Positions 36,557-44,529 of a DNA stretch of 64,000 nt are shown here, in pieces (the stretch's first letter is position 1; every line of letters starts with the position of its first letter). The notes beneath the pieces are model-generated. The model did not search any database, was not told the DNA's origin, and saw only the letters and a list, made by a program, of their open reading frames with translations. The DNA lies in NCBI RefSeq assembly GCF_001641335.1, contig NZ_LVEM01000009.1, positions 1,665 through 65,664 on the forward strand. The letters run 5' to 3'. Source of the stretch: Bradyrhizobium stylosanthis. GTDB lineage: Bacteria; Pseudomonadota; Alphaproteobacteria; Rhizobiales; Xanthobacteraceae. A program made the translations under genes and the position numbers.

Positions 36557-37450
36557 GTGAACGCCGTCCGCACGATCTATGGCGTGGTGATGGACGCGTT
36601 CTACACGTTCCTGGCCGACGACGGCTGGGCGATCGCGAGCCATATCGCGCTGTCGACCTTGATGGCGCTGTTCCCGTTCCTGATCGTGCTGACCTCTCTC
36701 GCCGGCTTCTTCGGCTCCAAGGAACTGGCCGACCAGGCCGCCAGCCTGATGCTGCAGGTCTGGCCCAAGCAGGTCGCCGATTCGATCTCGGGCGAGATCC
36801 ACGACGTGCTGACCACGACCCGCACCGGCGTGCTGACGATCGGCGCGGCCCTGTCGGTCTATTTCGCTTCGAACGGCGTCGAGGCGCTCCGCGTCGCGCT
36901 CAACCGCGCCTATGCCGTGGTGGAGATGCGGCGCTGGTACTGGCTGCGACTGGAATCGATCGGCTACACGCTGGTCGCGGCCGTCACCGCGCTCGCCATG
37001 GCATTCCTGATCGTGCTCGGCCCGCTGTTCATCGAGGCGGCGCGACGCCACATCCCGCTGTTCGTCGAGTCCAACGAGAGCATCCTCACCTGGCTGCGCT
37101 ACGGCATCACCGTCGGCGCATTGGTGGTGGCGCTGCTGATCCTGCACGCCTGGCTGCCGGCAGGCCGCAGGAGCTTCGTCCAGATCCTGCCCGGCATCGT
37201 CTTCACCATCGTGGCGTCGCTGATCTCGGGCATCGTGTTCGGACAATATCTGGCGCGCTTCGCCAACAACTACGTCACGATGTATGCGGGGCTCGCCTCG
37301 GTCATCATCGCGCTGGTGTTCCTGTATTTCATTGCCGCGATCTTCGTTTACGGCGGCGAGCTCAACGCCGCGATCATCAAGTCGCGACTTCCTCACGGCG
37401 TGTCGCTTCAAGCAGCGCAGTCGCTAGAGCCCGCGGAGACACAGGCTTGA
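36557..37450 (+). CDS. YihY/BrkB family inner-membrane protein
   Basis: A 297-residue polytopic membrane protein with about six helices and the family pattern AIASHIALSTLMALFPFLI, YFASNGVEALRVALNRAY and YFIAAIFVYGGELNAAI. The family was once called RNase BN, but that activity belongs to another protein; its real function is unknown, possibly transport. The start is GTG at 36557 after GGGGCAAG. Its last 74 bases overlap the convergent hybrid kinase gene, an unusually long convergent overlap. Confidence 0.9.
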   Translation: MNAVRTIYGVVMDAFYTFLADDGWAIASHIALSTLMALFPFLIVLTSLAGFFGSKELADQAASLMLQVWPKQVADSISGEIHDVLTTTRTGVLTIGAALSVYFASNGVEALRVALNRAYAVVEMRRWYWLRLESIGYTLVAAVTALAMAFLIVLGPLFIEAARRHIPLFVESNESILTWLRYGITVGALVVALLILHAWLPAGRRSFVQILPGIVFTIVASLISGIVFGQYLARFANNYVTMYAGLASVIIALVFLYFIAAIFVYGGELNAAIIKSRLPHGVSLQAAQSLEPAETQA

Positions 37451-38648
37451 CGAGGAAGGCGTCGGCGCCGGCTTCGCGCGAGGCCGCCTCGTCCTCGCCG
37501 CGCCCGGAGACCCCGATGATGGGGATCTGAGCCAGCGGCGCCGCCATGGCGCGAATGCGCCGGATCGCTTCGATGCCGTCGATCCCCGGCAGCACCATGT
37601 CCATCAGCACCGCATCGAAGGCGCCCTGCTCCAGCCGGTTCACGGCATCCTCGCCGCGCCCGATGAACTCGGCATGATGGCCGAGCTCGGTCAGAATGGT
37701 GTTGAGCACGACGCGGCCGAACGGATTGTCCTCGACGCTGAGCACGCGGAGCGCGGCGACCGCGTTCACCCCGGCCTCGCCCTTCGCTTTGCGCGACCGG
37801 GCCGGCTCTGCCGCATCCAGCGACACCGTCAATGTAAAGGTGGCGCCGCCGCCGCCGCGCGGCGCGACCGAGATGTCGCCGCCCATCGCGCGCGCCAATT
37901 GCTTCACGGAGGACAGCCCGAGCCCGGCGCCGCCGAAGCGCGAGGCGATGGTGACATTGGCCTGGGTGAAGGGGCGGAACAGCCGCTTGATCTCGGCCAT
38001 GGTGAGACCGATGCCGCTGTCCGACACAGCGAAGGCGACGCCGACCCGGCCTTTGCCCTTGGCCTTGCCTTTGGCCGGCCGCCAGGGCGCGACCGCGAGC
38101 GCCACGGCGCCGTGCTCGGTGAACTTCACGGCATTATCGATCAGGTTCTCGAGCGCGGCACGCAGGCGGACGGGATCGCCGACCACCAGCCCCGACAGCT
38201 TGTCGGAAATCTCGACACGGGCCTGAAGCCCCTTGGCCGCGGCGCGCCCGGCGAGCGAATCGCCGGCGCTGCGGGCCAGCGCCCTGAGGTCGAACAGGTC
38301 CTGCCGCAGCGCGCTGCCGCCCTTGCCGGCTCCCTTGCCCGTTCTGGCCGCGTCCACGAACAGCGTGGCAAGGCTCGCCAGATGCTCCGCGCCGGCCTTG
38401 ATCGTGTCGGCCCAGCGCCGCTCCCGCTCGCCGAGATCGGAGGTCGCGAGCAGGTCGCTGATGGCGAGAATGCCGGTCAGGGGGGTGCGGACTTCATGGG
38501 CGAAGGCGGCGAGCGCCGCCTGGACCACGTCGGGCGCGTCTGCCTTGGCGGCGCTGCGCTTGCGCACCTTGCCGGCCGCCCCGGACCGCTTCCGAGGCGG
38601 TCGCCTGGACGTCCGCGTAGTGCGCGCTGCGCGCGATTTCGCCGCCAT
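37377..38648 (-). CDS. soluble hybrid histidine kinase/response regulator
   Basis: A 423-residue protein without transmembrane helices or a recognised sensor domain. A very basic Arg/Lys/Ala-rich N-terminus (1-35) leads into a HisKA domain with phospho-His in FAHEVRTPLTG (near residue 50), a HATPase domain (N-box LENLIDNAVKF, G-boxes DSGIGL and GGAGLGLS) and a C-terminal receiver with Asp in LMDMVLPGIDG and Lys in FLVKPVS. It should autophosphorylate and pass phosphate internally, and would need a phosphotransfer partner found elsewhere. The ATG at 38648 is chosen because upstream sequence is not kinase-like. It overlaps the BrkB gene by 74 bases at the 3' end. Confidence 0.88.
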   Translation of the reverse strand: MAAKSRAARTTRTSRRPPRKRSGAAGKVRKRSAAKADAPDVVQAALAAFAHEVRTPLTGILAISDLLATSDLGERERRWADTIKAGAEHLASLATLFVDAARTGKGAGKGGSALRQDLFDLRALARSAGDSLAGRAAAKGLQARVEISDKLSGLVVGDPVRLRAALENLIDNAVKFTEHGAVALAVAPWRPAKGKAKGKGRVGVAFAVSDSGIGLTMAEIKRLFRPFTQANVTIASRFGGAGLGLSSVKQLARAMGGDISVAPRGGGGATFTLTVSLDAAEPARSRKAKGEAGVNAVAALRVLSVEDNPFGRVVLNTILTELGHHAEFIGRGEDAVNRLEQGAFDAVLMDMVLPGIDGIEAIRRIRAMAAPLAQIPIIGVSGRGEDEAASREAGADAFLVKPVSPRALATALLEATRREEVAT

Positions 38649-38734
38649 AACTCCCCTTCGAAGTATCCCTTCGAACCCCGGGCCGTCGGGCAAGCATGGC
38701 ACGGCGGAACCCCCGGAGTCACGGCAGCGTTTTG

Positions 38735-39622
38735 CTAACCCCCAGAGAAACTTGACCTAATCCCCACCAGCCGGCGGATACCGTCAGGCGAGGTCCCACC
38801 GGCACGCAACTCCCGCAATCCGGTGGCCTGGCTCGACTTCGACAGCTTCCGTCCCGCCTCGTCGCGAATCAGGCCGTGATGGCGGTACGCGGGTTCCGGC
38901 AGGCCGAGCAGGACCTGGAGCAGGCGATGGACCGAGGTCGCGTGAAACAGGTCCTGCCCCCGGACCACCTCGCCGACGCCCTGGAGCGCGTCGTCGACGA
39001 CGACCGACAGATGGTAGCTGGTCGGCGTCTCCTTGCGGGCCAGGATCACGTCGCCCCAGGCCTCCGGACGCGCCGGCACGGTGCCGCACTCGCCATTAGG
39101 CCCCTCGCCGAGCTCGTTCCAGGTCAGGCCGCCAACGCGGCGGCAGGCGGCCGCCATGTCGAGCCGGAGCGCATAGGGCACGCCCGAGGCGATCAGGCGC
39201 GTCCGCTCGCCGGCGGCCAGCGACTTCGCTTCGCCCGGATAAAGCGGCGCGCCGTCGGGATCGCGCGGCCAGGGCCCGCCGGCCTCGCGCGCGGCCACCA
39301 GTTTTGCGATCTCGGCGCGGCTCTCGAAGGCGGGATAGACGAGGCCGAGCGCGGAGAGCTTGTCCAGCGCGGCGCGGTAGTCGGACAGATGCTCCGACTG
39401 CCGCCGCACCGGCCTCTCCCAGGCGATCCCGAGCCAGCCGAGGTCCTCATAGATCGCCGTCTCAAATTCCGGCCGGCAGCGCGTCGCGTCGATGTCCTCG
39501 ATCCGCAGCAGCAGCCGCCCGCCGGTCTCGCGCGCGCGATCGAAATTGAGCAGCGCGGAATAGGCGTGGCCGAGATGCAAAAAGCCGTTCGGGCTGGGGG
39601 CAAATCGGAAAACGGGTGGCAT
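38735..39622 (-). CDS. gluQ: glutamyl-Q tRNA(Asp) synthetase
   Basis: A 295-residue paralogue of the glutamyl-tRNA synthetase catalytic domain, lacking the anticodon-binding domain. It charges glutamate onto queuosine at position 34 of tRNA(Asp). The HIGH-type motif is APSPNGFLHLGHAYSA near residue 8 and the KMSKS-type motif is RKLSKSSQ near 250. The start ATG overlaps the stop of the upstream nucleotidyltransferase gene by one base (TGATG), so the two are coupled. Cysteines usually binding zinc in GluQ are not all evident (one Cys in NGECGT). Confidence 0.93.
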   Translation of the reverse strand: MPPVFRFAPSPNGFLHLGHAYSALLNFDRARETGGRLLLRIEDIDATRCRPEFETAIYEDLGWLGIAWERPVRRQSEHLSDYRAALDKLSALGLVYPAFESRAEIAKLVAAREAGGPWPRDPDGAPLYPGEAKSLAAGERTRLIASGVPYALRLDMAAACRRVGGLTWNELGEGPNGECGTVPARPEAWGDVILARKETPTSYHLSVVVDDALQGVGEVVRGQDLFHATSVHRLLQVLLGLPEPAYRHHGLIRDEAGRKLSKSSQATGLRELRAGGTSPDGIRRLVGIRSSFSGG

Positions 39623-40476
39623 CAGGCAAGCCGGAACGGAAGAACGGCACCGCTCTCCCGTTCGAGGCGCTCCACCACGCCGCGGTAAAACTGTTCTGCC
39701 CGAATGATCATCTGTTCCGATAAACCTGGTGCACTGCTCTCGAAGAGACGACGGGCAAGCTCGAACTCCGCATCGAGGAAACTGGCCACGGTGCGCGGCA
39801 GTGGCGCCGAGCCGAGCTCGTGCGTGATCGACTTCCGGGCCATGAGCTCGGCGACCTCCGATTTCAGTTCGCTCGGCGGGTCGCACTCCTCCATCAGGGT
39901 AGGAAAATGCATTGGCGCCACGGCTTCGGCAGGACGCATGCGCAGCCATCGCAAAGCGGCGGCGGGCCGAAGTGCATAGAAGATCTTCTTTTGCGCAACG
40001 CTCGTCCCGTCACCGAAATAGACACGCCGTTGGCGCTCGCCGAGATGAAGATAGTGGCGGCAGACCGCCTCCCGGCTCGCGGCCTCTCTGGCAAACGCCA
40101 GAAACTCGTCGCGAAACCATGCCTGCCCCCGGTAAACGACGGGCGAGCACAACCACTCCACGATGACTGCATTGCCCTTCAACAGGAGCTGGAGCGCCTT
40201 GCGCAAGTCCCAACCGTTGGCGTCGAGATCGCCTTCGAACGGGAGCTCGATGACGTCACGGCTGACCCACGGCGTGATGTGATCGACCGCGCGGCGCACA
40301 TAGACAAAGCGGCAGTCATAGTCGCTGTCAGGAGACGCAAAACCCCAGGCTCGGCTTCCACTTTCGATGGCCAGCGGCAGGAAAACGCGGTGTTCATCGG
40401 CGACGCGATCCAGCATGGCATCGATCAGGGCGACTTTCCCGCCGTCCATCTCCACAGGAATACTTCTCAAAGTCAT
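39622..40476 (-). CDS. RlaP-type nucleotidyltransferase (polymerase beta superfamily)
   Basis: A 284-residue protein with the nucleotidyltransferase signature GSRAWGFASPDSDYDCRFVY near residue 38, giving the GS motif and the paired Asp residues that bind metal. The rest matches the YcgL/RlaP family, predicted RNA-repair or tRNA-acting polymerase-beta-like enzymes, including the WD-LRKALQLLLKGNAVIVEWL block. It is translationally coupled to gluQ, a tRNA-modifying synthetase. The ATG at 40476 fits the family start. The actual nucleotide substrate and RNA target are unknown. Confidence 0.82.
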   Translation of the reverse strand: MTLRSIPVEMDGGKVALIDAMLDRVADEHRVFLPLAIESGSRAWGFASPDSDYDCRFVYVRRAVDHITPWVSRDVIELPFEGDLDANGWDLRKALQLLLKGNAVIVEWLCSPVVYRGQAWFRDEFLAFAREAASREAVCRHYLHLGERQRRVYFGDGTSVAQKKIFYALRPAAALRWLRMRPAEAVAPMHFPTLMEECDPPSELKSEVAELMARKSITHELGSAPLPRTVASFLDAEFELARRLFESSAPGLSEQMIIRAEQFYRGVVERLERESGAVLPFRLA

Positions 40477-40572
40477 CGAACGCTTCCGGGATTCCGATAG
40501 TATGGTCTTAATCTTATCGTCCCAAGGCGTCCACAGGATGCCAAACCCGCATCGCGGCGAGCCGATGACGCC

Positions 40573-41226
40573 ATGACCATCCACCTCGAAACCCAATCCG
40601 ATCTCGAAGAGGCCGTCCAGGCGCTGATCAAGCGCGATCCGCGCCTCAAGCCGGTGCTCGAGGTCGCGGGCATGCCGGCGCTGCGGCGGCGCGAGCCGGG
40701 CTTTGCGGGACTCGCGCACATCGTCTGCGGGCAGCAGCTCTCGACCGCGAGCGCTGCGGCGATCTGGGGCCGGCTGTCGGCGGCGTTCGATCCGTTCGAC
40801 CATGACGCCGTGCGCCGCGCCCGCGCCGACCGGCTGGGACGGCTCGGCCTGTCCGCCGCCAAGATCAAGACACTCAAGCATCTCGCGCGCGAGATCAATG
40901 CGCAGCGGCTGAGCCTCGAGGTGCTCGCGGAGGAAGACGCCGACGCCGCGCATCACACCTTGATCTCCCTGCCCGGCATCGGCCCCTGGACCGCCGACGT
41001 CTATCTGCTGTTCTGCCTCGGCCATGGCGATGCCTGGCCGGCCGGCGACCTCGCCGTGCAGGAGGGCATCAAGATCGGCCTCGGCCTGAAGGCGCGGCCG
41101 ACGGAAAAGCAGATGGCGCCGCTCGCCGAGCCCTGGCGTCCGCTGCGCGGCGCCGCCGCGCATCTGTGGTGGAGCTATTATCGCGCGGTGAAGAAGCGCG
41201 AGGGCGTGCTCGCGGGATCGGCTTAG
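40573..41226 (+). CDS. AlkA-type DNA-3-methyladenine glycosylase
   Basis: A 217-residue helix-hairpin-helix DNA glycosylase of the AlkA/3-methyladenine glycosylase II class that excises alkylated purines. The HhH motif is LPGIGPWTADVYLL near residue 135 and the catalytic Asp is in WPAGDLAVQEG. It lacks the N-terminal AlkA domain and an Ada regulatory domain, so it is the short form. It is divergent from the RlaP gene and overlaps the stop of the convergent lysR gene by 4 bases. Confidence 0.92.
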   Translation: MTIHLETQSDLEEAVQALIKRDPRLKPVLEVAGMPALRRREPGFAGLAHIVCGQQLSTASAAAIWGRLSAAFDPFDHDAVRRARADRLGRLGLSAAKIKTLKHLAREINAQRLSLEVLAEEDADAAHHTLISLPGIGPWTADVYLLFCLGHGDAWPAGDLAVQEGIKIGLGLKARPTEKQMAPLAEPWRPLRGAAAHLWWSYYRAVKKREGVLAGSA

Positions 41227-42110
41227 CCTCGCAACTGCTCGCGATCGGCGCGGGCACATCCGGCCACGAAGTCGATGACGGCGCGCACCGCGGACAGTTC
41301 GACAAGATCGGGATGCGCGAGCAGCCAGAGGTCGGCGACGCTGACGAGCTTCTGCGGCGCGACGCGCACGAGGTCCGGATAGCTCTCCGCAACGAAGCAG
41401 GACAGCGCGGAGATTCCGATTCCCGCGCGCACCGCCGCCAGCATGTCGCCTTGCGACGAGCAGCGCATCACGACGGTGCCCTGGCGTGTGATCGTGTCGC
41501 TCCAGCGCGCAAGCTGCGCGTTCGAATCCTGATCGGCAAAGCCGACGACGCTGTGCCCTTTCCATTCGCCGCTCCGCTCCGGCAGGGACCGGCCGGCGGC
41601 ATAGTCGCGCGAAGCATAGAAGCCGGTGCCGAGCCGGCCGACCTTGCGGCCGACGAGGTTCTCCTCGCCGCTGTCGACCGGACGCAGCACGACGTCGGCC
41701 TCCCGGCGGCGCACGCTGGCGGGAAACGGGTGGGTGATGATCTCGAGCCGGATATGGTCATGCTCGCTCAGGAAGGATCGCAGGCGCGGCATCAGCCAAT
41801 GCGACGCCAGCGTGGCGCCGATCGACAGCTTGACCGTGCCGCGCGCCTTGCGCCCGCCGGCGCCGACGGCGGCCTCGGCCCGAAGCGCGGCGGCCGCCAT
41901 CGCCTCCGCATGCTCGCGCAGCATGCGTCCATCGGCGGTGAGCACGAAACCGTCCGCGGCGCGCGCCAGCAGCTTGGTGCCGAGCTGCGCCTCCAGCGCC
42001 GCGATCTTGCGGCTGACGGTCGGATGGCTGGCGTGCAGCCGCCGTGCCGCAGCGGTGAAGCTGCCGGTGTCGGCGACCGCGACAAAGGTCTTGCAGAGAT
42101 CCCAATCCAC
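41223..42110 (-). CDS. LysR family transcriptional regulator
   Basis: A 295-residue LysR regulator with an N-terminal winged helix (TGSFTAAARRLHASHPTVSRKIAALE) and a periplasmic-binding-type effector domain. I place the start at the GTG at 42110, where GGAG precedes at a good distance and the sequence VDWDLCKTFVAV matches the family; the frame continues to a TTG at 42149. It is divergent from the nitronate monooxygenase-like gene, and an inverted repeat at 42152-42178 lies between them. That makes it the likely regulator of the catabolic cluster to its right. Confidence 0.9.
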   Translation of the reverse strand: MDWDLCKTFVAVADTGSFTAAARRLHASHPTVSRKIAALEAQLGTKLLARAADGFVLTADGRMLREHAEAMAAAALRAEAAVGAGGRKARGTVKLSIGATLASHWLMPRLRSFLSEHDHIRLEIITHPFPASVRRREADVVLRPVDSGEENLVGRKVGRLGTGFYASRDYAAGRSLPERSGEWKGHSVVGFADQDSNAQLARWSDTITRQGTVVMRCSSQGDMLAAVRAGIGISALSCFVAESYPDLVRVAPQKLVSVADLWLLAHPDLVELSAVRAVIDFVAGCARADREQLRG

Positions 42111-42151
42111 CGGGCGGCTCCGTTCAAATCTGGTCAGGCGTGTGTTCAATA

Positions 42152-42178
42152 TTGGACGATCCCATCTCCGCCGTCCAA
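42152..42178. promoter_or_regulatory. candidate LysR operator
   Basis: A 7-bp perfect inverted repeat TTGGACG-N13-CGTCCAA between the divergent lysR and nitronate monooxygenase-like genes, about 45 bases ahead of the chosen lysR start. Size and position suit a LysR-type recognition site; binding is not shown. Confidence 0.55.
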
Positions 42179-42293
42179 CCCTATAGTGGGGTCAAAGCGC
42201 CGGGCGGCGGATGTCCCCGCCGGTGCGACAATCGACATGGAAGCGCTCACCATCGGCCGGCAGGCCGTTGACGCGCGTTGTCAGGAGGATCGG

Positions 42294-43268
42294 ATGGCAC
42301 TGCCCGCCCTGCTCAAGAACAATCTGGAGCTGCCCGTCGTCGGCTCGCCCCTCTTCATCGTCTCCGGACCGGAGCTGGTGATCGCCCAGTGCAAGGCCGG
42401 CGTGGTCGGTTCGTTTCCCGCACTCAATGCCCGTCCGGTCGAGAAGCTCGACGAATGGCTGAGCCAGATCGAGGACGAGCTCGGCGAATTCAAATCGCGC
42501 AATCCCGGCAAGAAGGTCGCGCCCTACGCCGTCAACCAGATCTGCCATGCCTCCAACGACCGGTTGATGAAGGACATGGAAACCTGTGTGAAGCACAAGG
42601 CGCCCATCATCATCACCTCGCTGCGGCCGCCGGCGGAGATCGTCGAGGCCGCGCATTCCTATGGCGGGCTTGTGTTCCACGACGTCATCAACGTCAAGCA
42701 TGCCCGCAAGGCCGCCGAGCAGGGCGTCGACGGCCTGATCCTGGTCTGCGCCGGCGCGGGCGGACATGCCGGCACGCTGTCGCCCTTCGCGCTGGTGCGC
42801 GAGGTCAAGCAATGGTTCGACGGCGCGATCCTGTTGTCGGGTGCGATCAGCGACGGTTTTGGCATCGCCTCCGCGCTGACGCTGGGTGCCGATCTCGCCT
42901 ATATGGGCACCCGCTTCATCGCGACGCGGGAAGCCAATGCCGATGAAGCCTACAAGTCCGCGCTGACGCAGCACGCCGCGCACGACATCGTCTACACGAA
43001 CCTGTTCACCGGCGTGCACGGCAATTACCTCGGCCCCTCGATCGCCGCCGCGGGACTCGATCCGGACAATCTCCCGGTCGCCGACAAGACCAAGATGAAT
43101 TTCGGCTCCGGCGGCAACATGAAGTCCAAGGCATGGCGCGACATCTGGGGATCGGGCCAGGGTATCGGGCAGATTACCGACGCGCCGCCGGTCGCCGAGC
43201 TGGTCGGCCGGATGAAAGCGGAGTTCGATCAGGCCCGACAGGATTTCCTGATGCGAGCCAGCGCCTGA
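42294..43268 (+). CDS. nitronate monooxygenase family flavoprotein
   Basis: A 324-residue FMN enzyme of the nitronate monooxygenase/2-nitropropane dioxygenase family (TIM barrel). Family motifs include PLFIVSGPELVIAQCKAGVVGSF at the start, CAGAGGHAGTLSPF near 155 (the His of GGHAG is the catalytic base) and GADLAYMGTRFIAT near 205. It could oxidise propionate-3-nitronate or another nitro compound, but many members have unknown substrates. AGGAGG precedes the ATG at 42294. It is the first gene of a plus-strand run and is divergent from the LysR gene. Confidence 0.92.
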   Translation: MALPALLKNNLELPVVGSPLFIVSGPELVIAQCKAGVVGSFPALNARPVEKLDEWLSQIEDELGEFKSRNPGKKVAPYAVNQICHASNDRLMKDMETCVKHKAPIIITSLRPPAEIVEAAHSYGGLVFHDVINVKHARKAAEQGVDGLILVCAGAGGHAGTLSPFALVREVKQWFDGAILLSGAISDGFGIASALTLGADLAYMGTRFIATREANADEAYKSALTQHAAHDIVYTNLFTGVHGNYLGPSIAAAGLDPDNLPVADKTKMNFGSGGNMKSKAWRDIWGSGQGIGQITDAPPVAELVGRMKAEFDQARQDFLMRASA

Positions 43269-43319
43269 CGGCTCGGTCCGACAAGAAGATTGGACTGAAA
43301 AGACAAACGGGAGGACATC

Positions 43320-44504
43320 ATGAAACTGGCAGCCGCACTGATCGGCCTGTCGTTGCTGGGGCCCGCCGCCGGCAGCGCCTGTGCCGAAGGCGCCGGCGAG
43401 ATCCGCATCGGCCAGACCCTGCCCTATAGCGGCCCGGCCTCCGGCTTCGGCGCGATCGGACGGACGCAGGAGGCGTTCTTCGAGAAGGTCAATGCCGAGG
43501 GCGGCATCAACGGCCGCAAGGTCCGGTTCATCACGCTGGACGATGCCTATTCGCCGCCGAAGACGGTCGAGCAGACCCGCAAGCTGGTGGAACAGGACGA
43601 GGTGCTGATGATGTTCGGCTCGCTCGGCACCGCCACCAACAGTGCCGTGCAGCGCTACCTCAACGGCAAGAAGGTGCCGCAGCTCTTCGTGCTCTCCGGC
43701 GCGACGAAATGGGCCGAGCCGCAGAAATATCCGTGGACCATGCCCGGCATGGCGGCCTACGAGTCCGAAGGCGTGGTCTATGCCAAGCACGTGCTGCGCA
43801 CCAAGCCCGGCGCCAAGATCGCCATCCTGTCCCAGAACGACGATTTCGGCCGCGACTATGTCGCCGGCTTCAAGCGCGCGCTCGGCGAGAAGGCCGCGAG
43901 CCTGATCGTGGCGGAGCAGACCTACGAGACCAGCGCGCCGACGATCAGCTCGCAGCTCTCCACCCTGAAGGCCTCGGGCGCCGACGTACTGTTCGGCGTC
44001 GTGCTCGGCAAGTTCACCTCGCAGATGGTCAAGGGCGTCGCCGAGATCGGCTGGAAGCCCGAGCTGTTCTTCGTGCCGACCTCGGCCTCGTCGATCTCGT
44101 TCCTCGAGCCGGCCGGGCTCGACAACGCGGTCGGCCTGATCTCGTCGAGCAACCAGAAGGACACGATGGACCCGCAATGGGCCGAGGATCCCGGCGTGAA
44201 GGAATATTTCGCCTTCATGAAGCAGTACATGCCGACCGCAGACCTCTCCAACTCCAACTACGCGGCCGGCTACCACTACGCGACGCTGCTGATGACGGTG
44301 CTGAGAGCCTGCAAGGACGATGTCAGCCGCGACAACATCATGCGCCAGGCCGCCTCGCTGAAGGAGGTGAAGCTGCCGCTGCTGCTGCCGGGCATGTCGG
44401 TGACGACCGGCCCCGACGACTACCTGCCGTTCCAGCAGCTTCAGCTCCGCCGCTTCAACGGCAAGAGCTGGGTGGGCTTCGGCGACGTGCTGGATGACCG
44501 CTAG
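43320..44504 (+). CDS. LivK-type ABC substrate-binding protein
   Basis: A 394-residue periplasmic binding protein with a signal peptide (about 1-21, SACA) and a type I periplasmic-binding fold of the branched-chain amino acid/aromatic acid class (IRIGQTLPYSGPASGFGAIGR, AILSQNDDFGRDY). AGGAC ribosome site before the ATG. No permease or ATPase genes (livHMGF) are present nearby, so it must work with a transporter encoded elsewhere. Given its neighbours, the ligand may be an aromatic or other carboxylic acid rather than an amino acid. Confidence 0.9.
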   Translation: MKLAAALIGLSLLGPAAGSACAEGAGEIRIGQTLPYSGPASGFGAIGRTQEAFFEKVNAEGGINGRKVRFITLDDAYSPPKTVEQTRKLVEQDEVLMMFGSLGTATNSAVQRYLNGKKVPQLFVLSGATKWAEPQKYPWTMPGMAAYESEGVVYAKHVLRTKPGAKIAILSQNDDFGRDYVAGFKRALGEKAASLIVAEQTYETSAPTISSQLSTLKASGADVLFGVVLGKFTSQMVKGVAEIGWKPELFFVPTSASSISFLEPAGLDNAVGLISSSNQKDTMDPQWAEDPGVKEYFAFMKQYMPTADLSNSNYAAGYHYATLLMTVLRACKDDVSRDNIMRQAASLKEVKLPLLLPGMSVTTGPDDYLPFQQLQLRRFNGKSWVGFGDVLDDR

Positions 44505-44529
44505 ACCAAAGCGAGATTGAGGACACGCC

